DNA from: Thioalkalivibrio sp. ALJ3
Lineage (GTDB): Bacteria; Pseudomonadota; Gammaproteobacteria; Ectothiorhodospirales; Ectothiorhodospiraceae
Assembly: GCF_000377205.1 (NCBI RefSeq)
Contig: NZ_KB897905.1
Span: forward strand, 430,586 to 494,585
Direction of reading: 5' to 3'
DNA length: 64,000 nucleotides
Part shown: one piece after another, positions 29,186 through 39,090 of the stretch
Layout of the letters: each line of letters opens with the position of its first letter
Position numbering within the stretch: the stretch's first letter is position 1
Made by a program: the position numbers and the translations under genes
Notes under the pieces: model-generated
Databases searched by the model: none
What the model saw: the letters and a program-made list of their open reading frames with translations, nothing else
Told to the model about the DNA's origin: nothing

Positions 29186-29836
29186 CTAACCGTCGCCGTC
29201 CATTACAAGCCGCTGATAATCCTCGCGGTCCAGGTCCAGCCGCTGCTGAATGGCAGACAGGCGGTCTTGCTGCCCCTGCCGGTAGGCACGTTCGCGCGCA
29301 ATGCGTTCTTCCAGGTCATCAAGCTGGGCCTTGAACCGCTCCCGTGACGACGCCGATTCGCTGTCGGCATACTGCTGACGGATACGTTCGCGTTCCCGCA
29401 ACAACGTCGTTTCCTGCGCCTCGGAACGCGCGATATCCCCGCCGATAGCGGACTCGCGGCGCGCACGAAGTTCCTCGATTTCCTCAAGGTTTTCGTAGGC
29501 CTGTCTTAACTGATGCGCGCGCGTGGCCCGGTCGGCCCGGGCCTGGCGCGCGGCCTCCAGTTCCTGCTGCGCCTGCTCCTGTTCGGCGCGGGCCTGCTCG
29601 CGCTCCTCGAGGGTGGGGGGAGCAGGTATGATCTCCCGCATAAGACCACGGGAATCAAACACGCGCCGCTCGCGCTGGCTGGCCTCTGGCTGTGGGGTGT
29701 TCGAGTAATGCACCGTGCCGTCATCATCGACCCAGCGATAGATTTCCGCATGAGCCGGCAGCGCCAGCACCAGCGCCACCAGGCCCCAAAAAACGCCGCG
29801 CCGCCACACGGAATCGCGCTTTCCGCCCCCTGACAT
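29186..29836 (-). CDS. Exported DUF4124 coiled-coil protein
   Basis: 216 residues. A signal peptide (RRGVFWGLVALVLALPAHA) is followed at once by EIYRWVDDDGTVHYSNTPQ, the DUF4124 motif of periplasmic or envelope proteins. Residues 75 to about 205 are almost entirely charged heptads (Glu, Arg, Gln, Ala) and predict a long coiled coil. Function is unknown. The ATG at 29836 shares the palindrome CATG with the start of the divergent TauE/SafE gene, so the two start codons overlap by two bases. An in-frame ATG two codons upstream is equally possible. Confidence 0.75.
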   Translation of the reverse strand: MSGGGKRDSVWRRGVFWGLVALVLALPAHAEIYRWVDDDGTVHYSNTPQPEASQRERRVFDSRGLMREIIPAPPTLEEREQARAEQEQAQQELEAARQARADRATRAHQLRQAYENLEEIEELRARRESAIGGDIARSEAQETTLLRERERIRQQYADSESASSRERFKAQLDDLEERIARERAYRQGQQDRLSAIQQRLDLDREDYQRLVMDGDG

Positions 29837-30596
29837 GACCATACTCGAACACCTCGGCCTGCTCTTCATCGCCATCCTGGCGAATGGATTCTCCGCCCTT
29901 GCGGGCGGCGGGGCCGGCTTGTTGCAGTTGCCGGTCCTCATATTTCTGGGGCTCCCCTATCCCGTCGCCCTGGCCACACACAAGATCGCCACCGTTGCGC
30001 TTGGCGCCGGGGCCAGTCTGCGGCACCTCAAGCAAAGCACATTCGAACCGGCTCGCCTAGCCGTCATTCTTGCGGCCGGTCTTCCCGGGGTGCTGATCGG
30101 TGCGTGGCTGGTGCTGGAAATCCCCCCGCGGGCCGGCGAGATCGCCCTGGGCCTGCTGACCGTCGCCCTGGGCTGGTACTCCTGGCGCCGGCCACAGCTG
30201 GGCCAGGCCGTGCGCGAGACGGACAAGACCCTGCAACACGCCCTGATCGGAGCGCTGGGCCTGTTCATCATCGGCATCCTGAATGGCTCGCTGGCCTCCG
30301 GCACCGGGCTCATGGTGACGCTCTGGCTGGTGCGCTGGTACGGCATGAGCTACACCCAGGCGGTCGGTTACACAATGGTACTGGTGGGGCTTGTCTGGAA
30401 TGGCGCCGGGGCACTGCTGCTCGGCACCTTCGGCACGGTCCAGTGGGACTGGCTGCCGGCACTGCTGATCGGCAGTTTTATTGGCGGCTATCTGGGGGCA
30501 GCACTGGCTCACCGCTACGGCAATCGGCTGGTGAAGCGCACCTTCGAGGTGGTCACCGTGCTGACCGGGATCGCGCTGCTGGCACCGGTGCCCTGA
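29835..30596 (+). CDS. TauE/SafE-family membrane carrier
   Basis: 253 residues, about eight hydrophobic spans. The paired motifs are FSALAGGGAGLLQLPVLIFLGLP and, in the second half, GILNGSLASGTGLMVTLWLV, the two-fold repeat of the TauE/SafE (DUF81) family of anion exporters, often sulfite, sulfoacetate or organosulfur compounds. The substrate cannot be told from sequence. No clear Shine-Dalgarno sequence precedes the ATG, which overlaps the divergent start codon of the DUF4124 gene. Confidence 0.85.
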   Translation: MTILEHLGLLFIAILANGFSALAGGGAGLLQLPVLIFLGLPYPVALATHKIATVALGAGASLRHLKQSTFEPARLAVILAAGLPGVLIGAWLVLEIPPRAGEIALGLLTVALGWYSWRRPQLGQAVRETDKTLQHALIGALGLFIIGILNGSLASGTGLMVTLWLVRWYGMSYTQAVGYTMVLVGLVWNGAGALLLGTFGTVQWDWLPALLIGSFIGGYLGAALAHRYGNRLVKRTFEVVTVLTGIALLAPVP

Positions 30597-30612
30597 TCAA
30601 GCGCGAAAGCAC

Positions 30613-30646
30613 ACACGAAAAGAAGCCCCGCACGAGGCGGGGCTTC
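30613..30646 (-). terminator. Rho-independent terminator of metH
   Basis: Stem GAAGCCCCGC/GCGGGGCTTC (30622-30631 with 30637-30646), loop of five bases; on the minus strand it runs into TTTTCGTGTGTG. It may also stop plus-strand transcripts from the TauE/SafE gene, though the plus-strand tail is weak. Confidence 0.82.
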
Positions 30647-30671
30647 GGTTAGCGGCACATCCAGCCAGCGG

Positions 30672-33600
30672 TCAGGCCGACTTGGCCTCGCGTTCGGCCT
30701 TGGCTTCCGCCTTGGCCTCGTCGCTGTCGTCGTAGCCGATATTCGGCGCGAGCCAGCGCTCGGCCTCCTCGAACGACATGCCCTTGCGCTGGGCATAGTC
30801 CTCGACCTGGTCGCGGTTGATCTTGCCCAGACCGAAGTAGCGCGACTCCGGATGGGCGAAGTACCAGCCAGACACGGCCGAGACCGGCAGCATCGCGTAG
30901 CTCTCGGTGAGCGTCATGTCCGCATGCTCGTCGGCCTGCAGCAATTCCCAGAGCGTGCCCTTCTCGGTGTGCTCGGGGCAGGCCGGGTAGCCCGGGGCCG
31001 GACGGATGCCCTGATACTTCTCGTCGATCAGGTCCTCGTTTTCAAGCGCCTCGTCCGGGACATACCCCCAGTAGTGCTTGCGCACGTACTGGTGCATGCA
31101 CTCGGCAAAGGCCTCCGCCAGACGATCCGCCAGGCTCTTCACGAGGATCGCGTGGTAGTCGTCGTTGGCCTTCTCGAACTCCTCGGCCTTGGCATCGACG
31201 TCACCACCGGCGCTGACCGCGAAGGCCCCGATGTAGTCGGGACCGCCGACGTCCTTCGGCATCAGGAAGTCAGCCAGCGAATGGCTGGGCTGACCACGGC
31301 GCTTCTCGGTCTGCTGACGCAGGTGGTGCAGCTTCGTCAGCACCTTCGATCGGCTCTCGTCGGTGTAGACCTCGATATCGTCGTCATTGACGGTGTTCGC
31401 CGGGAAGAAGCCGACCACACCGCGCAGGGTGGCCCACTTCTCCTCGATCATGCGATCGAGCATTTCCTGGGCATCCTTGAACAGCTTGCGCGCCTCTTCG
31501 CCCACCTTCTCGTCGTCGAGAATGCGCGGGTAGGCGGCGTGCAGCTGCCAGGAGTGGAAGAACGGCGTCCAGTCGATGAAGTTCTTGACCTCGTTCAGGT
31601 CGAAGTCGTCGAAGCGCAGCAGCACGGAGCCGTCGCCATGCGGGTGCAGCAGCTTCGGCTCGCCCGGCAGCTTGTCGGTCTCCAGTGCCTTCGGCTTGGT
31701 CGGGGAGTAGCTCGACCAGTCGATCTGCGGCTTGTTGGAACGCGCCTTTTCCAGCGAGAGCCACTGAACCTTCTTCTTGCGGCCGGCCGTCTGGATCCGC
31801 AGCTTCTCGTACTCCTCGCGGATCTCGGCGGCGTAGTTCTCGCGCAGCTCGGGGCTGATCAGGCTCTGCGCCACACCCACCGCCCGCGAGGCGTCCTTCA
31901 CCCAGACCACCGGGCCGGAATAGTTCGGTTCGATCTTCACCGCGGTGTGGGCACGCGAGGTGGTGGCTCCGCCGATCATCAGCGGGGTCTTCATGCCTTC
32001 GCGTTCGAGATCGGCGGCGAAGTTCGCCATCTCCTCCAGCGAGGGGGTAATCAGGCCGGACAGACCGATCACGTCGACGTCGTGCTCCCTGGCCGCCTTC
32101 AGGATCTCGGCACCGGGCTGCATGACTCCGATATCGATGACCTCGAAGTTGTTGCACTGCAGCACCACACCGACGATGTTCTTTCCGATGTCGTGGACGT
32201 CGCCCTTAACAGTGGCCATCAGGATCTTGCCGTTGTTCTCGGTGCCGGTCTTCTCGGCCTCGATGTACGGGATCAGATGGGCCACGGCCTTTTTCATCAC
32301 GCGCGCGGACTTGACCACCTGCGGCAGGAACATCTTGCCCTCGCCGAACAGGTCGCCGACCACGTTCATGCCGTCCATCAGCGGGCCCTCGATCACCTGG
32401 ATCGGGCGGTCGTAGGCCTGGCGCGCCTCTTCGGTGTCATCCACCACGTAGGTGTCGATACCCTTGACAAGCGAGTGCTCGAGGCGCTTGGTGACGTCCC
32501 ATTCGCGCCACTCGAGGTTCTCTTCCTTCTTGCCGCCGCCCTGGCCCTTGTACTCCTCGGCCAGATCGAGCAGCCGCTCGGTCGAATCGTCGCGACGGTT
32601 CAGGACCACGTCCTCCACCGCTTCCTTCAGCTTTTCGTCGATGTCGTCGTAGACCGCCAGCTGGCCGGCGTTCACGATCCCCATGTCCATGCCCGCCTTG
32701 ATGGCGTGGTACAGGAACACCGCGTGGATCGCCTCGCGCACCGGTTCGTTGCCGCGGAAGGAGAACGACACGTTGGACACGCCGCCGGAGACCAGCGCGT
32801 GCGGCAGGTCGTTCTTGATGCGGCGGGTGGCCTCGATGAAGTCCACGCCGTAGTTGTTGTGCTCCTCGATACCGGTCGCGACCGCGAAGATGTTCGGGTC
32901 GAAGATGATGTCCTCGGCCGGGAAGCCGACCTTCTCGGTCAGCAGCTTGTAGGCCCGGGTGCAGATCTCGACCCGGCGGTCCTCGTTATCGGCCTGGCCG
33001 TCCTCGTCGAAGGCCATAACCACAATCGCGGCGCCGTAGCGGCGGCACAGCTTCGCCTGTTCGATGAAATTCTCCTCGCCCTCCTTCATGGAGATCGAGT
33101 TGACCACCGGCTTGCCCTGCACGCACTTCAGGCCCGCCTCGATGATCTCGAACTTGGAGGAGTCGATCATCACCGGGACACGGGCGATGTCCGGCTCGCC
33201 GGCCAGCAGGTTGAGGAAGCGGACCATCGCGTCCTGCGACTCCAGCATCCCCTCGTCCATGTTGATGTCGATGATCTGGGCGCCGCCCTCGACCTGGTTC
33301 AGCGCGACTTCCAGCGCGACGTCGTATTCCTCGTTCTGGATCAGCCGCAGGAACTTGCGCGAGCCGGTCACGTTGGTGCGCTCGCCGACGTTCACGAACA
33401 GCGAGTCGTCGGTGATGTTGCACGGCTCGAGGCCCGACAGACGGCAGGCCGGGGCGATCTCCGGCACCTTGCGCGGCGGGTGCTTCTCCACCGCCTCGCG
33501 CATCGCGCGGATGTGCTCCGGCAGCGTGCCGCAGCAGCCGCCGATGATGTTCAGCATGCCCTGCTCGGCCCAGGGGCCGACGTCGTCGGCCATCTGCTCC

Positions 33601-34463
33601 GGGGATTCGTCGTAGTCACCGAACTCGTTTGGCAGACCGGCGTTCGGGTGCGCGGAGACATGGGTGTCAGCAATGCGCGACAGCTCTTCCACGTACTGGC
33701 GCATCTCTTTCGCGCCCAGCGCGCAGTTCAGGCCGATGGAGACCGGGTTCGCATGACGCACCGAGTTCCAGAAGGCCTCGGTGGTCTGGCCAGACAGGGT
33801 ACGGCCGGAGGCGTCGGTGATGGTCCCGGAGATCATGATCGGGAGGTCCTTCCCGAGCTCGTCTTCCAGAGTCTTCACCGCGAAGATCGCGGCCTTGGCG
33901 TTCAGGGTGTCGAAGACCGTCTCGATCAGCAGCAGGTCCACGCCGCCCTCGACCAGGGCCTCGGCGGCCTCCTTGTAGGCATCGACCAGGGTGTCGAAGT
34001 CGACGTTGCGTGCGCCCGGGTCGTTCACGTCCGGGGAGATCGACGCGGTGCGGTTGGTCGGACCGAGGATGCCGGCGACAAAGCGCGGCTTGTCCGGGGT
34101 CTTCTCCGTCCAGGCGTCGGCGGCCTTGCGCGCGAGCTTCGCGGATTCGCGGTTCAGCTCGGGGACCAGGTCCTCCATGTGGTAGTCCGCCATCGCGATG
34201 CGGGTACCGTTGAAGGTGTTGGCCTCGATGATGTCGGCGCCGGCCTCGAGGTAGTCGTTATGGATCTGCTCGATGATGTCCGGACGGGTCAGCGACAGCA
34301 GGTCGTTGTTGCCCTTCAGGTCGGACTCCCAGTCCTTGAAGCGCTCGCCGCGATAGTCGGCCTCCTCCAGCTTGTACAGCTGGATGGTCGTGCCCATCCC
34401 GCCGTCCAGGATCAGGATGCGCTCTTTCAGCGCCTTCTCGATGTCATTTCGCGTTGCCGTCAT
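30672..34463 (-). CDS. metH: Cobalamin-dependent methionine synthase
   Basis: 1263 residues, full four-module enzyme. The homocysteine domain carries the zinc cysteines Cys247 (GLNCALG) and Cys310/Cys311 (GGCCGT). The folate (pterin) domain begins near 355 ([13 protein letters not shown]). The B12 domain has [16 protein letters not shown], whose His ligates cobalt. The C-terminal SAM reactivation domain contains [15 protein letters not shown]. It methylates homocysteine from methyl-tetrahydrofolate. The upstream region has a perfect eight-base hairpin (34503-34522) and a TGAA-N4-TTCA palindrome (34483-34494) that is one base short of the MetR site. No cobalamin or SAH riboswitch was recognised. 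Confidence 0.97.
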   Translation of the reverse strand: MTATRNDIEKALKERILILDGGMGTTIQLYKLEEADYRGERFKDWESDLKGNNDLLSLTRPDIIEQIHNDYLEAGADIIEANTFNGTRIAMADYHMEDLVPELNRESAKLARKAADAWTEKTPDKPRFVAGILGPTNRTASISPDVNDPGARNVDFDTLVDAYKEAAEALVEGGVDLLLIETVFDTLNAKAAIFAVKTLEDELGKDLPIMISGTITDASGRTLSGQTTEAFWNSVRHANPVSIGLNCALGAKEMRQYVEELSRIADTHVSAHPNAGLPNEFGDYDESPEQMADDVGPWAEQGMLNIIGGCCGTLPEHIRAMREAVEKHPPRKVPEIAPACRLSGLEPCNITDDSLFVNVGERTNVTGSRKFLRLIQNEEYDVALEVALNQVEGGAQIIDINMDEGMLESQDAMVRFLNLLAGEPDIARVPVMIDSSKFEIIEAGLKCVQGKPVVNSISMKEGEENFIEQAKLCRRYGAAIVVMAFDEDGQADNEDRRVEICTRAYKLLTEKVGFPAEDIIFDPNIFAVATGIEEHNNYGVDFIEATRRIKNDLPHALVSGGVSNVSFSFRGNEPVREAIHAVFLYHAIKAGMDMGIVNAGQLAVYDDIDEKLKEAVEDVVLNRRDDSTERLLDLAEEYKGQGGGKKEENLEWREWDVTKRLEHSLVKGIDTYVVDDTEEARQAYDRPIQVIEGPLMDGMNVVGDLFGEGKMFLPQVVKSARVMKKAVAHLIPYIEAEKTGTENNGKILMATVKGDVHDIGKNIVGVVLQCNNFEVIDIGVMQPGAEILKAAREHDVDVIGLSGLITPSLEEMANFAADLEREGMKTPLMIGGATTSRAHTAVKIEPNYSGPVVWVKDASRAVGVAQSLISPELRENYAAEIREEYEKLRIQTAGRKKKVQWLSLEKARSNKPQIDWSSYSPTKPKALETDKLPGEPKLLHPHGDGSVLLRFDDFDLNEVKNFIDWTPFFHSWQLHAAYPRILDDEKVGEEARKLFKDAQEMLDRMIEEKWATLRGVVGFFPANTVNDDDIEVYTDESRSKVLTKLHHLRQQTEKRRGQPSHSLADFLMPKDVGGPDYIGAFAVSAGGDVDAKAEEFEKANDDYHAILVKSLADRLAEAFAECMHQYVRKHYWGYVPDEALENEDLIDEKYQGIRPAPGYPACPEHTEKGTLWELLQADEHADMTLTESYAMLPVSAVSGWYFAHPESRYFGLGKINRDQVEDYAQRKGMSFEEAERWLAPNIGYDDSDEAKAEAKAEREAKSA

Positions 34464-34502
34464 GTGCGGTACACCATTGTGTTGAATGGATTCATGGTCG
34501 TG

Positions 34503-34522
34503 GCCGGGCGTTCACGCCCGGC
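34503..34522. other. Perfect hairpin in the metH-ate intergenic region
   Basis: GCCGGGCG and CGCCCGGC pair with a four-base TTCA loop. It lies between the divergent metH and ate starts, so it would be in the leader of metH if that transcript starts beyond it. It has no T-tract, so it is not a terminator. Confidence 0.6.
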
Positions 34523-34614
34523 GGGAACCCTACCCCGGGACAGAGTTCCGGATTGTGCTGTACAGGTCCGGCCTCCTGTTTTGCGCCGGTCGCGAGTCGT
34601 GTCACGATAGCCAT

Positions 34615-35355
34615 ATGCAGGAGCACCCGATCCGTTGGTTTGTTACGGCCCCGCAGGCCTGTCCCTATCTGGACGACCGCGAGATGCAGAGCCTGCTGGT
34701 CGACCCCGCAGTCAACCTGGGCGGGGCACGCTACGGGCAACTGCTCGCCGAAGGCTTTCGCCGCAGTGGACAGTTCGTCTATCGCCACCACTGCCCGACG
34801 TGCGCGGCCTGCGTGCCGGTGCGTATCCCCGTCGCGGACTTCGCGCCCAACCGCAGCCAGCGCCGGTGCCTGAAACGCAATCATGATCTCGCGGTCACGA
34901 TTACACGGCCACCGGACCAGCCGGGGCATACCCCCTGCGCGGATCTGGACGAGCACATGCCGCTGTTCTCGCGCTATCTCGCCCATCGCCATACCGGCGG
35001 CGGCATGGAACGCATGGGGCGCGACGATTACGCGGGCATGCTCAGCCACCGCAACGGTCCGGTGGATATCCTCGAATTCCGCCGGGACCACACCCTGGTG
35101 GCCGTTGCACTCACCGATCGCACCCCGCAGGGGCTGTCGGCCATGTACAGTTTTTTCGATCCGGAGACCCCGGAACGCGGACTGGGCACCCTCGCCGTGC
35201 TTACGCAGATCGCGCATGCCCGGCGGCTGCGCCTGCCGCATGTCTATCTCGGGTACTGGATCGACCAGGCCCCGAAGATGGCCTACAAGACCCGCTTCCG
35301 GCCCATCGAGGGCCGGGTGGGCGGAGTCTGGAAGCGTCTGACGGCCTGCGCATAG
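34615..35355 (+). CDS. bpt: Aspartate/glutamate leucyltransferase (Ate/Bpt)
   Basis: 246 residues. This N-end-rule enzyme adds leucine from Leu-tRNA to proteins with acidic N-termini so that ClpS-ClpAP degrades them. CPYLDDREMQSLLVDP, the Cys-rich YRHHCPTCAACVPVRIPV, LKRNHD and YSFFDPE are family marks; LPHVYLGYWIDQAPKMAYK and RFRPIEG complete the GNAT-like half. The ATG at 34615 puts the conserved N-terminus in the right place; it is 43 codons inside the longest open frame. Confidence 0.94.
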   Translation: MQEHPIRWFVTAPQACPYLDDREMQSLLVDPAVNLGGARYGQLLAEGFRRSGQFVYRHHCPTCAACVPVRIPVADFAPNRSQRRCLKRNHDLAVTITRPPDQPGHTPCADLDEHMPLFSRYLAHRHTGGGMERMGRDDYAGMLSHRNGPVDILEFRRDHTLVAVALTDRTPQGLSAMYSFFDPETPERGLGTLAVLTQIAHARRLRLPHVYLGYWIDQAPKMAYKTRFRPIEGRVGGVWKRLTACA

Positions 35356-35380
35356 CGGCCGACGGACACCCCCGGCCGGC

Positions 35381-36229
35381 TTACTCGCCCGGCTTGCGGA
35401 AGCGGAAGATGCCCCAGGTCAGATAACCCGAGTTGCCGCCATCCACCCAGTGCTGAAGCCCCTGCTTCATGCGGTCGATGTAGTCCTGGGAGATATAGCC
35501 ACGCAACTCCTCTTCACGCGACTCCAGTTCCTGCTTCACACGACCATAATGCGTCGCGATCTGGTTGGAGTGCTCCTCGAAGCTGACCTCGTAGAGTCCC
35601 GCTTCCTTGGCCGCCTCGCGATAGAGCGAGGGGCTGGCCAGCGAGTCGAGGTGGATGCGGGCCAGGATCGGATCAAGCACGCCATCCGGGCAGTTGTCGG
35701 TCTGCATCGGATCAGTGAAGATCAGCCAGCCACCCGGCTTCAGCACGCGCGCGGCCTCCTTGATCACTTCCTTTTTCTTGTCGTTCTGGCTGTGCAGGAA
35801 CGAGTCCTCGGACCAGACGACATCGTAGGAGGCATCCGGCTCGTCGACCTTCTCGAAGGAGCCGTCGACCACGGTGATCTTGTGGTCGAGATGACGCGCC
35901 TTGTTGATCTCGCGATCGCGCTCGTTCTCCTTCTCGGAGAGGTTGAGCGCGGTTACGTCACAGCCGTAGTTCTCGACCAGATAGCGGGCCACGCCACCAT
36001 AGCCGGCGCCCATGTCGAGCACGCGCCATTCCGGCTGCGGCTCGCCGAGCAGGTCGGACATGTGCGCGACGGTGCGCCGGCTGGCGTCACCGATCGGCTC
36101 GCCCTGGTACTCGTACATGCCGATGTGCAGGTCTTCGCCACCCCACACCAGCTTGTAGAAGGTATCGGCGTCTTCGCTGTTGTAGTAGTCGCGCGCCGTC
36201 TCGACGACGTCGGAATACTGAGTGCTCAT
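35381..36229 (-). CDS. Sarcosine/dimethylglycine N-methyltransferase
   Basis: 282 residues. It uses SAM to methylate sarcosine to dimethylglycine and then glycine betaine. The SAM site is RVLDMGAGYGGVARYL (69-84); the N-terminus (DVVETARDYYNSEDADTFYKLVWGG, in part) and GMYEYQGEPI with WSEDSFLHS match known halophile SDMT enzymes. It is highly acidic, as expected for a salt-adapted cytoplasm. Its start overlaps the stop of the glycine methyltransferase gene by four bases, so the pair forms the complete de novo betaine pathway. Confidence 0.93.
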   Translation of the reverse strand: MSTQYSDVVETARDYYNSEDADTFYKLVWGGEDLHIGMYEYQGEPIGDASRRTVAHMSDLLGEPQPEWRVLDMGAGYGGVARYLVENYGCDVTALNLSEKENERDREINKARHLDHKITVVDGSFEKVDEPDASYDVVWSEDSFLHSQNDKKKEVIKEAARVLKPGGWLIFTDPMQTDNCPDGVLDPILARIHLDSLASPSLYREAAKEAGLYEVSFEEHSNQIATHYGRVKQELESREEELRGYISQDYIDRMKQGLQHWVDGGNSGYLTWGIFRFRKPGE

Positions 36230-37044
36230 CGGTTCTCGTCCTCGATGTAACGCTTGTCGGCGACGTGGATGAAGAAGTCCGGATCCGTCTCGCGGTAGGT
36301 CTCCTGGAAATCGCCGTAGGTCTCGATCTGCTGGAAGCCGACCTCGCGCATCAGGCGACGCACATAGGCCTTGCGCAGCGGGAACATGTTCAGGAAGTAC
36401 TCGGAGCCATCCGGGAAGCGGTACTGGAAGCGGGCCAGGCCTTCATCCACATGCGCCGGCTGCACCTGAACGTCGTCGCCACAGTAGTAATACGTATGCT
36501 TGGACGAGTAGCCGTGGTCCATGATGGTGTCGTAGTTGCGTTGATCGAGGATCAGCACGCCATCGTGGTTCAGGGCGGAGTAGAACTCCGCCAGGGCCTT
36601 GCGGCGGTCGTGTTCGTTGAACAGGTGGGTAAAGGAATTACCCAGGCAGACCACCGCGTCGTAACGGCCGTAGATGTCGCGGTTCAGCATGCGCCAGTCG
36701 GCCTGCACGGTGCGCAGGATGTGGCCTCGCTTGCGACCGTTCTCGAAGGCCTTGGCCAGCATCTCCGGGCTGCCGTCGGCAGTGACCACATCGAAACCCG
36801 CCTCGCGCAGCTGCACGGAATGGAAGCCGGTACCGGCCGCCACGTCCAGCACGCGCTTGGCGCCGCGCTTTTTCAGCTCCTCAATAAAGAAGGTGCCTTC
36901 GCTCTTGGCGCGGTTGTCCCAGTCGATCAGGTCATCCCACTTGTCAACAAAACCGGTGGTGTACTCGTTGCGATAGTTCTCGGTATCGCGACGCTCGGTC
37001 GGCTTCTCGCCGAAATCCTGATCATTCTTGATGTTCGCGGACAT
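36226..37044 (-). CDS. Glycine/sarcosine N-methyltransferase
   Basis: 272 residues. It methylates glycine to sarcosine and on to dimethylglycine with SAM. The motif I strand RVLDVAAGTGFHSVQL (64-79), VVTADGSPEMLAKAF, VVCLGNSFTHLF and DQRNYDTIMDHGY are characteristic of bacterial GSMT, and SSKHTYYYCGDDVQV follows. The ATG at 37044 follows AGAGGAA; the frame is open far upstream only because the leader is GC-rich. It is the first gene of the betaine operon, with the SDMT gene overlapping its end. SAM demand links it to metH next door. Confidence 0.94.
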   Translation of the reverse strand: MSANIKNDQDFGEKPTERRDTENYRNEYTTGFVDKWDDLIDWDNRAKSEGTFFIEELKKRGAKRVLDVAAGTGFHSVQLREAGFDVVTADGSPEMLAKAFENGRKRGHILRTVQADWRMLNRDIYGRYDAVVCLGNSFTHLFNEHDRRKALAEFYSALNHDGVLILDQRNYDTIMDHGYSSKHTYYYCGDDVQVQPAHVDEGLARFQYRFPDGSEYFLNMFPLRKAYVRRLMREVGFQQIETYGDFQETYRETDPDFFIHVADKRYIEDENR

Positions 37045-37516
37045 GCTGATTCCTCTTGGCTGTGCTGCGTTATTCACGCGGTCCAGCCGACCTTCGGCCG
37101 GACCGCCGGAACCAAGCCCACCGGACGCCGTCGCGCACCTCGCTCGGGCGGCACATCGACGATGATCCGGACCGGGCTGACTGCGCCCGGCGATCAGGCG
37201 TCCTCTCCCGCAGGCGCGTTGTCGGGCAGCGCCTGCGGCCGGCCGAAGCCGGTTTTCCCTCGCATCCGAAGGGCAGTCGAGCCCGGATGCCGAACCGTGG
37301 TCTGGCGGATCCAGCCGCCTGGTTCGGGGAAACGGTAACGGCGCCTCGCAACGCGTCGGGTCGCGGGCGATTGGTTCCGAAATCGTTTTTATACCCTGAA
37401 GGTTTTGCACAAAAATTACAAGTTGGCGGCCGCCATGGGGCGCTCGCGCACGGGCCACCCGGCCGGGCGAGCTTCGCTATAATGGGGGTTTTGATCCGAT
37501 TCCAGAGGCCCCCCGA
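37045..37516. promoter_or_regulatory. 472-base divergent control region between betaine and purH operons
   Basis: No gene is seen. On the minus strand a TATAAA box at 37388-37393 could be the -10 of the betaine operon, giving a leader of over 300 bases. Hairpins in this leader include GCATCCG/CGGATGC (around 37262-37290) and GGTCC-GCCG/CGGC-GGACC just before the GSMT gene (around 37079-37104). On the plus strand TATAAT at 37478-37483 is a likely -10 for purH. A glycine riboswitch was looked for but the conserved core was not found. Confidence 0.5.
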
Positions 37517-39082
37517 ATGACCGCCAGCCGCCCCGTCCGCCGAGCCCTGCTGTCCGTATCCGAAAAGACCGGCGTGGTCGAACTCGCACGCGCCCTGCAC
37601 GAGCGAGGCGTCGAGCTCCTGTCCACCGGCGGCACCTCGCGGCTGCTGGCCGAACAGGGCCTCCCGGTAACCGAGGTTTCGCAGCACACGGGCTTCCCCG
37701 AGATCATGGACGGACGGGTCAAGACCCTGCACCCGCGGATCCACGGCGGCCTTCTGGGGCGGCGCGATGTCGATGCCGCGGTGATGGCGGAGCAGGACAT
37801 CGCACCGATCGACCTGCTGGTGGTCAACCTGTATCCGTTCGAGGCCACCGTCGCCCGTCCCGGCTGCACGCTGGCGGAGGCGATCGAGAACATCGACATC
37901 GGCGGACCGGCGATGCTGCGCGCGGCGGCCAAGAACTATCGCGACGTGACCGTCGCCACCAGCCCGGACCAGTACGGCGCCATCGTCGACGCCCTGACCG
38001 AGCACGGCGAGGTCCCGGCGCATCTGCGTTTTCGCCTGTCGGTGGCGGCCTTCGACCATGTCGCCCGCTACGACGCGGCGATCAGCAACTACCTCTCGGC
38101 GCTGGACGAGAACGGCGAGGCGGAACTCTTCCCGGGTCAGCTCAATGCCACCTTCGAGCGTGTCGAAGCCCTGCGCTACGGCGAAAACCCGCACCAGCGC
38201 GCCGCGTTCTATCGCGATCCCGCGCCGGCACCCGGCTCGCTGGCCAGCTACCGCCAGCACCAGGGCAAGTCCCTGTCCTACAACAACCTGGCCGATGCCG
38301 ACGCCGCCTGGGAATGCGTGCGCCAGTTCGAGGCCGGGGCCTGCGTGATCGTGAAGCATGCGAACCCCTGCGGCGTGGCCGTCGCCCCGACCCAACTGAT
38401 GGCCTACGAACGCGCCTTTCAAACCGACCCCACCTCGGCCTTCGGCGGCATCATCGCCTTCAACCGCCCGCTGGACGGCGACACCGCGCACGCGATCATC
38501 AGCCGCCAGTTCGTGGAGGTAGTCATCGCCCCGGAGATCACCCCCGGTGCACTGCGTGCCCTGTCCACGAAGAAGAACGTGCGGGTGCTGGAGATCCCGC
38601 CCGCGGCGACCGCCCCGGGCCTCGACTACAAACGCATCGGCGGCGGGCTGCTGGTGCAGGATGCCGACCGTGGCTCGCTCGGCGATGTGGATTTGAAGAC
38701 CGTGACCGCCCGGGCGCCGTCGGAACAGGAAACCAAGGACCTGTGCTTCGCCTGGCAGGTCGCGAAGTACGTGAAATCGAACGCGATCGTCTATGCGCGT
38801 GACGAACAGACCATCGGGGTTGGCGCCGGGCAGATGAGCCGGGTCTACTCCGCACGGATCGCCGGCATCAAGGCAGCCGACGAGGGCCTGCAGGTGGCCG
38901 GCTCGGTGATGGCCTCGGACGCCTTCTTCCCGTTCCGCGACGGGATCGACGCGGCCGCCGAGGCCGGCATCACCGCTGTGATCCAGCCGGGCGGCTCGAT
39001 GCGCGACGAAGAAGTGATCGCCGCCGCCAACGAACACGACATCGCGATGCTGTTCACCGGCATGCGCCACTTCCGCCACTGA
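37517..39082 (+). CDS. purH: Bifunctional AICAR transformylase/IMP cyclohydrolase
   Basis: 521 residues, the full bifunctional protein. The N-terminal cyclohydrolase (MGS-like) has [27 protein letters not shown] and [15 protein letters not shown]. The C-terminal transformylase has [25 protein letters not shown] and [23 protein letters not shown]. It catalyses the last two steps of IMP synthesis with 10-formyl-THF. The ATG lies 33 bases after a TATAAT box. It is followed eight bases later by purD, making a purHD operon. Confidence 0.97.
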   Translation: MTASRPVRRALLSVSEKTGVVELARALHERGVELLSTGGTSRLLAEQGLPVTEVSQHTGFPEIMDGRVKTLHPRIHGGLLGRRDVDAAVMAEQDIAPIDLLVVNLYPFEATVARPGCTLAEAIENIDIGGPAMLRAAAKNYRDVTVATSPDQYGAIVDALTEHGEVPAHLRFRLSVAAFDHVARYDAAISNYLSALDENGEAELFPGQLNATFERVEALRYGENPHQRAAFYRDPAPAPGSLASYRQHQGKSLSYNNLADADAAWECVRQFEAGACVIVKHANPCGVAVAPTQLMAYERAFQTDPTSAFGGIIAFNRPLDGDTAHAIISRQFVEVVIAPEITPGALRALSTKKNVRVLEIPPAATAPGLDYKRIGGGLLVQDADRGSLGDVDLKTVTARAPSEQETKDLCFAWQVAKYVKSNAIVYARDEQTIGVGAGQMSRVYSARIAGIKAADEGLQVAGSVMASDAFFPFRDGIDAAAEAGITAVIQPGGSMRDEEVIAAANEHDIAMLFTGMRHFRH

Positions 39083-39090
39083 GGTCCGTG

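Noticed and set aside
34483-34494. TGAA-N4-TTCA palindrome upstream of metH resembling a MetR site.
   Set aside because: MetR sites have a five-base spacer; this one has four, and no second site was found.
30852-34610. A very long plus-strand open frame opposite metH, with similar long frames opposite typA and ccoN/ccoO.
   Set aside because: High-GC antisense shadow of conserved genes; His/Val/Leu-rich composition with no family marks.
37079-37290. Possible glycine riboswitch in the GSMT leader because of GGGAGAGG and GCCGAAGG segments.
   Set aside because: The segments are in the wrong order and distance, and the conserved CTCTCAGG-type partner is missing; the GCCGAAGG lies in a simple hairpin.
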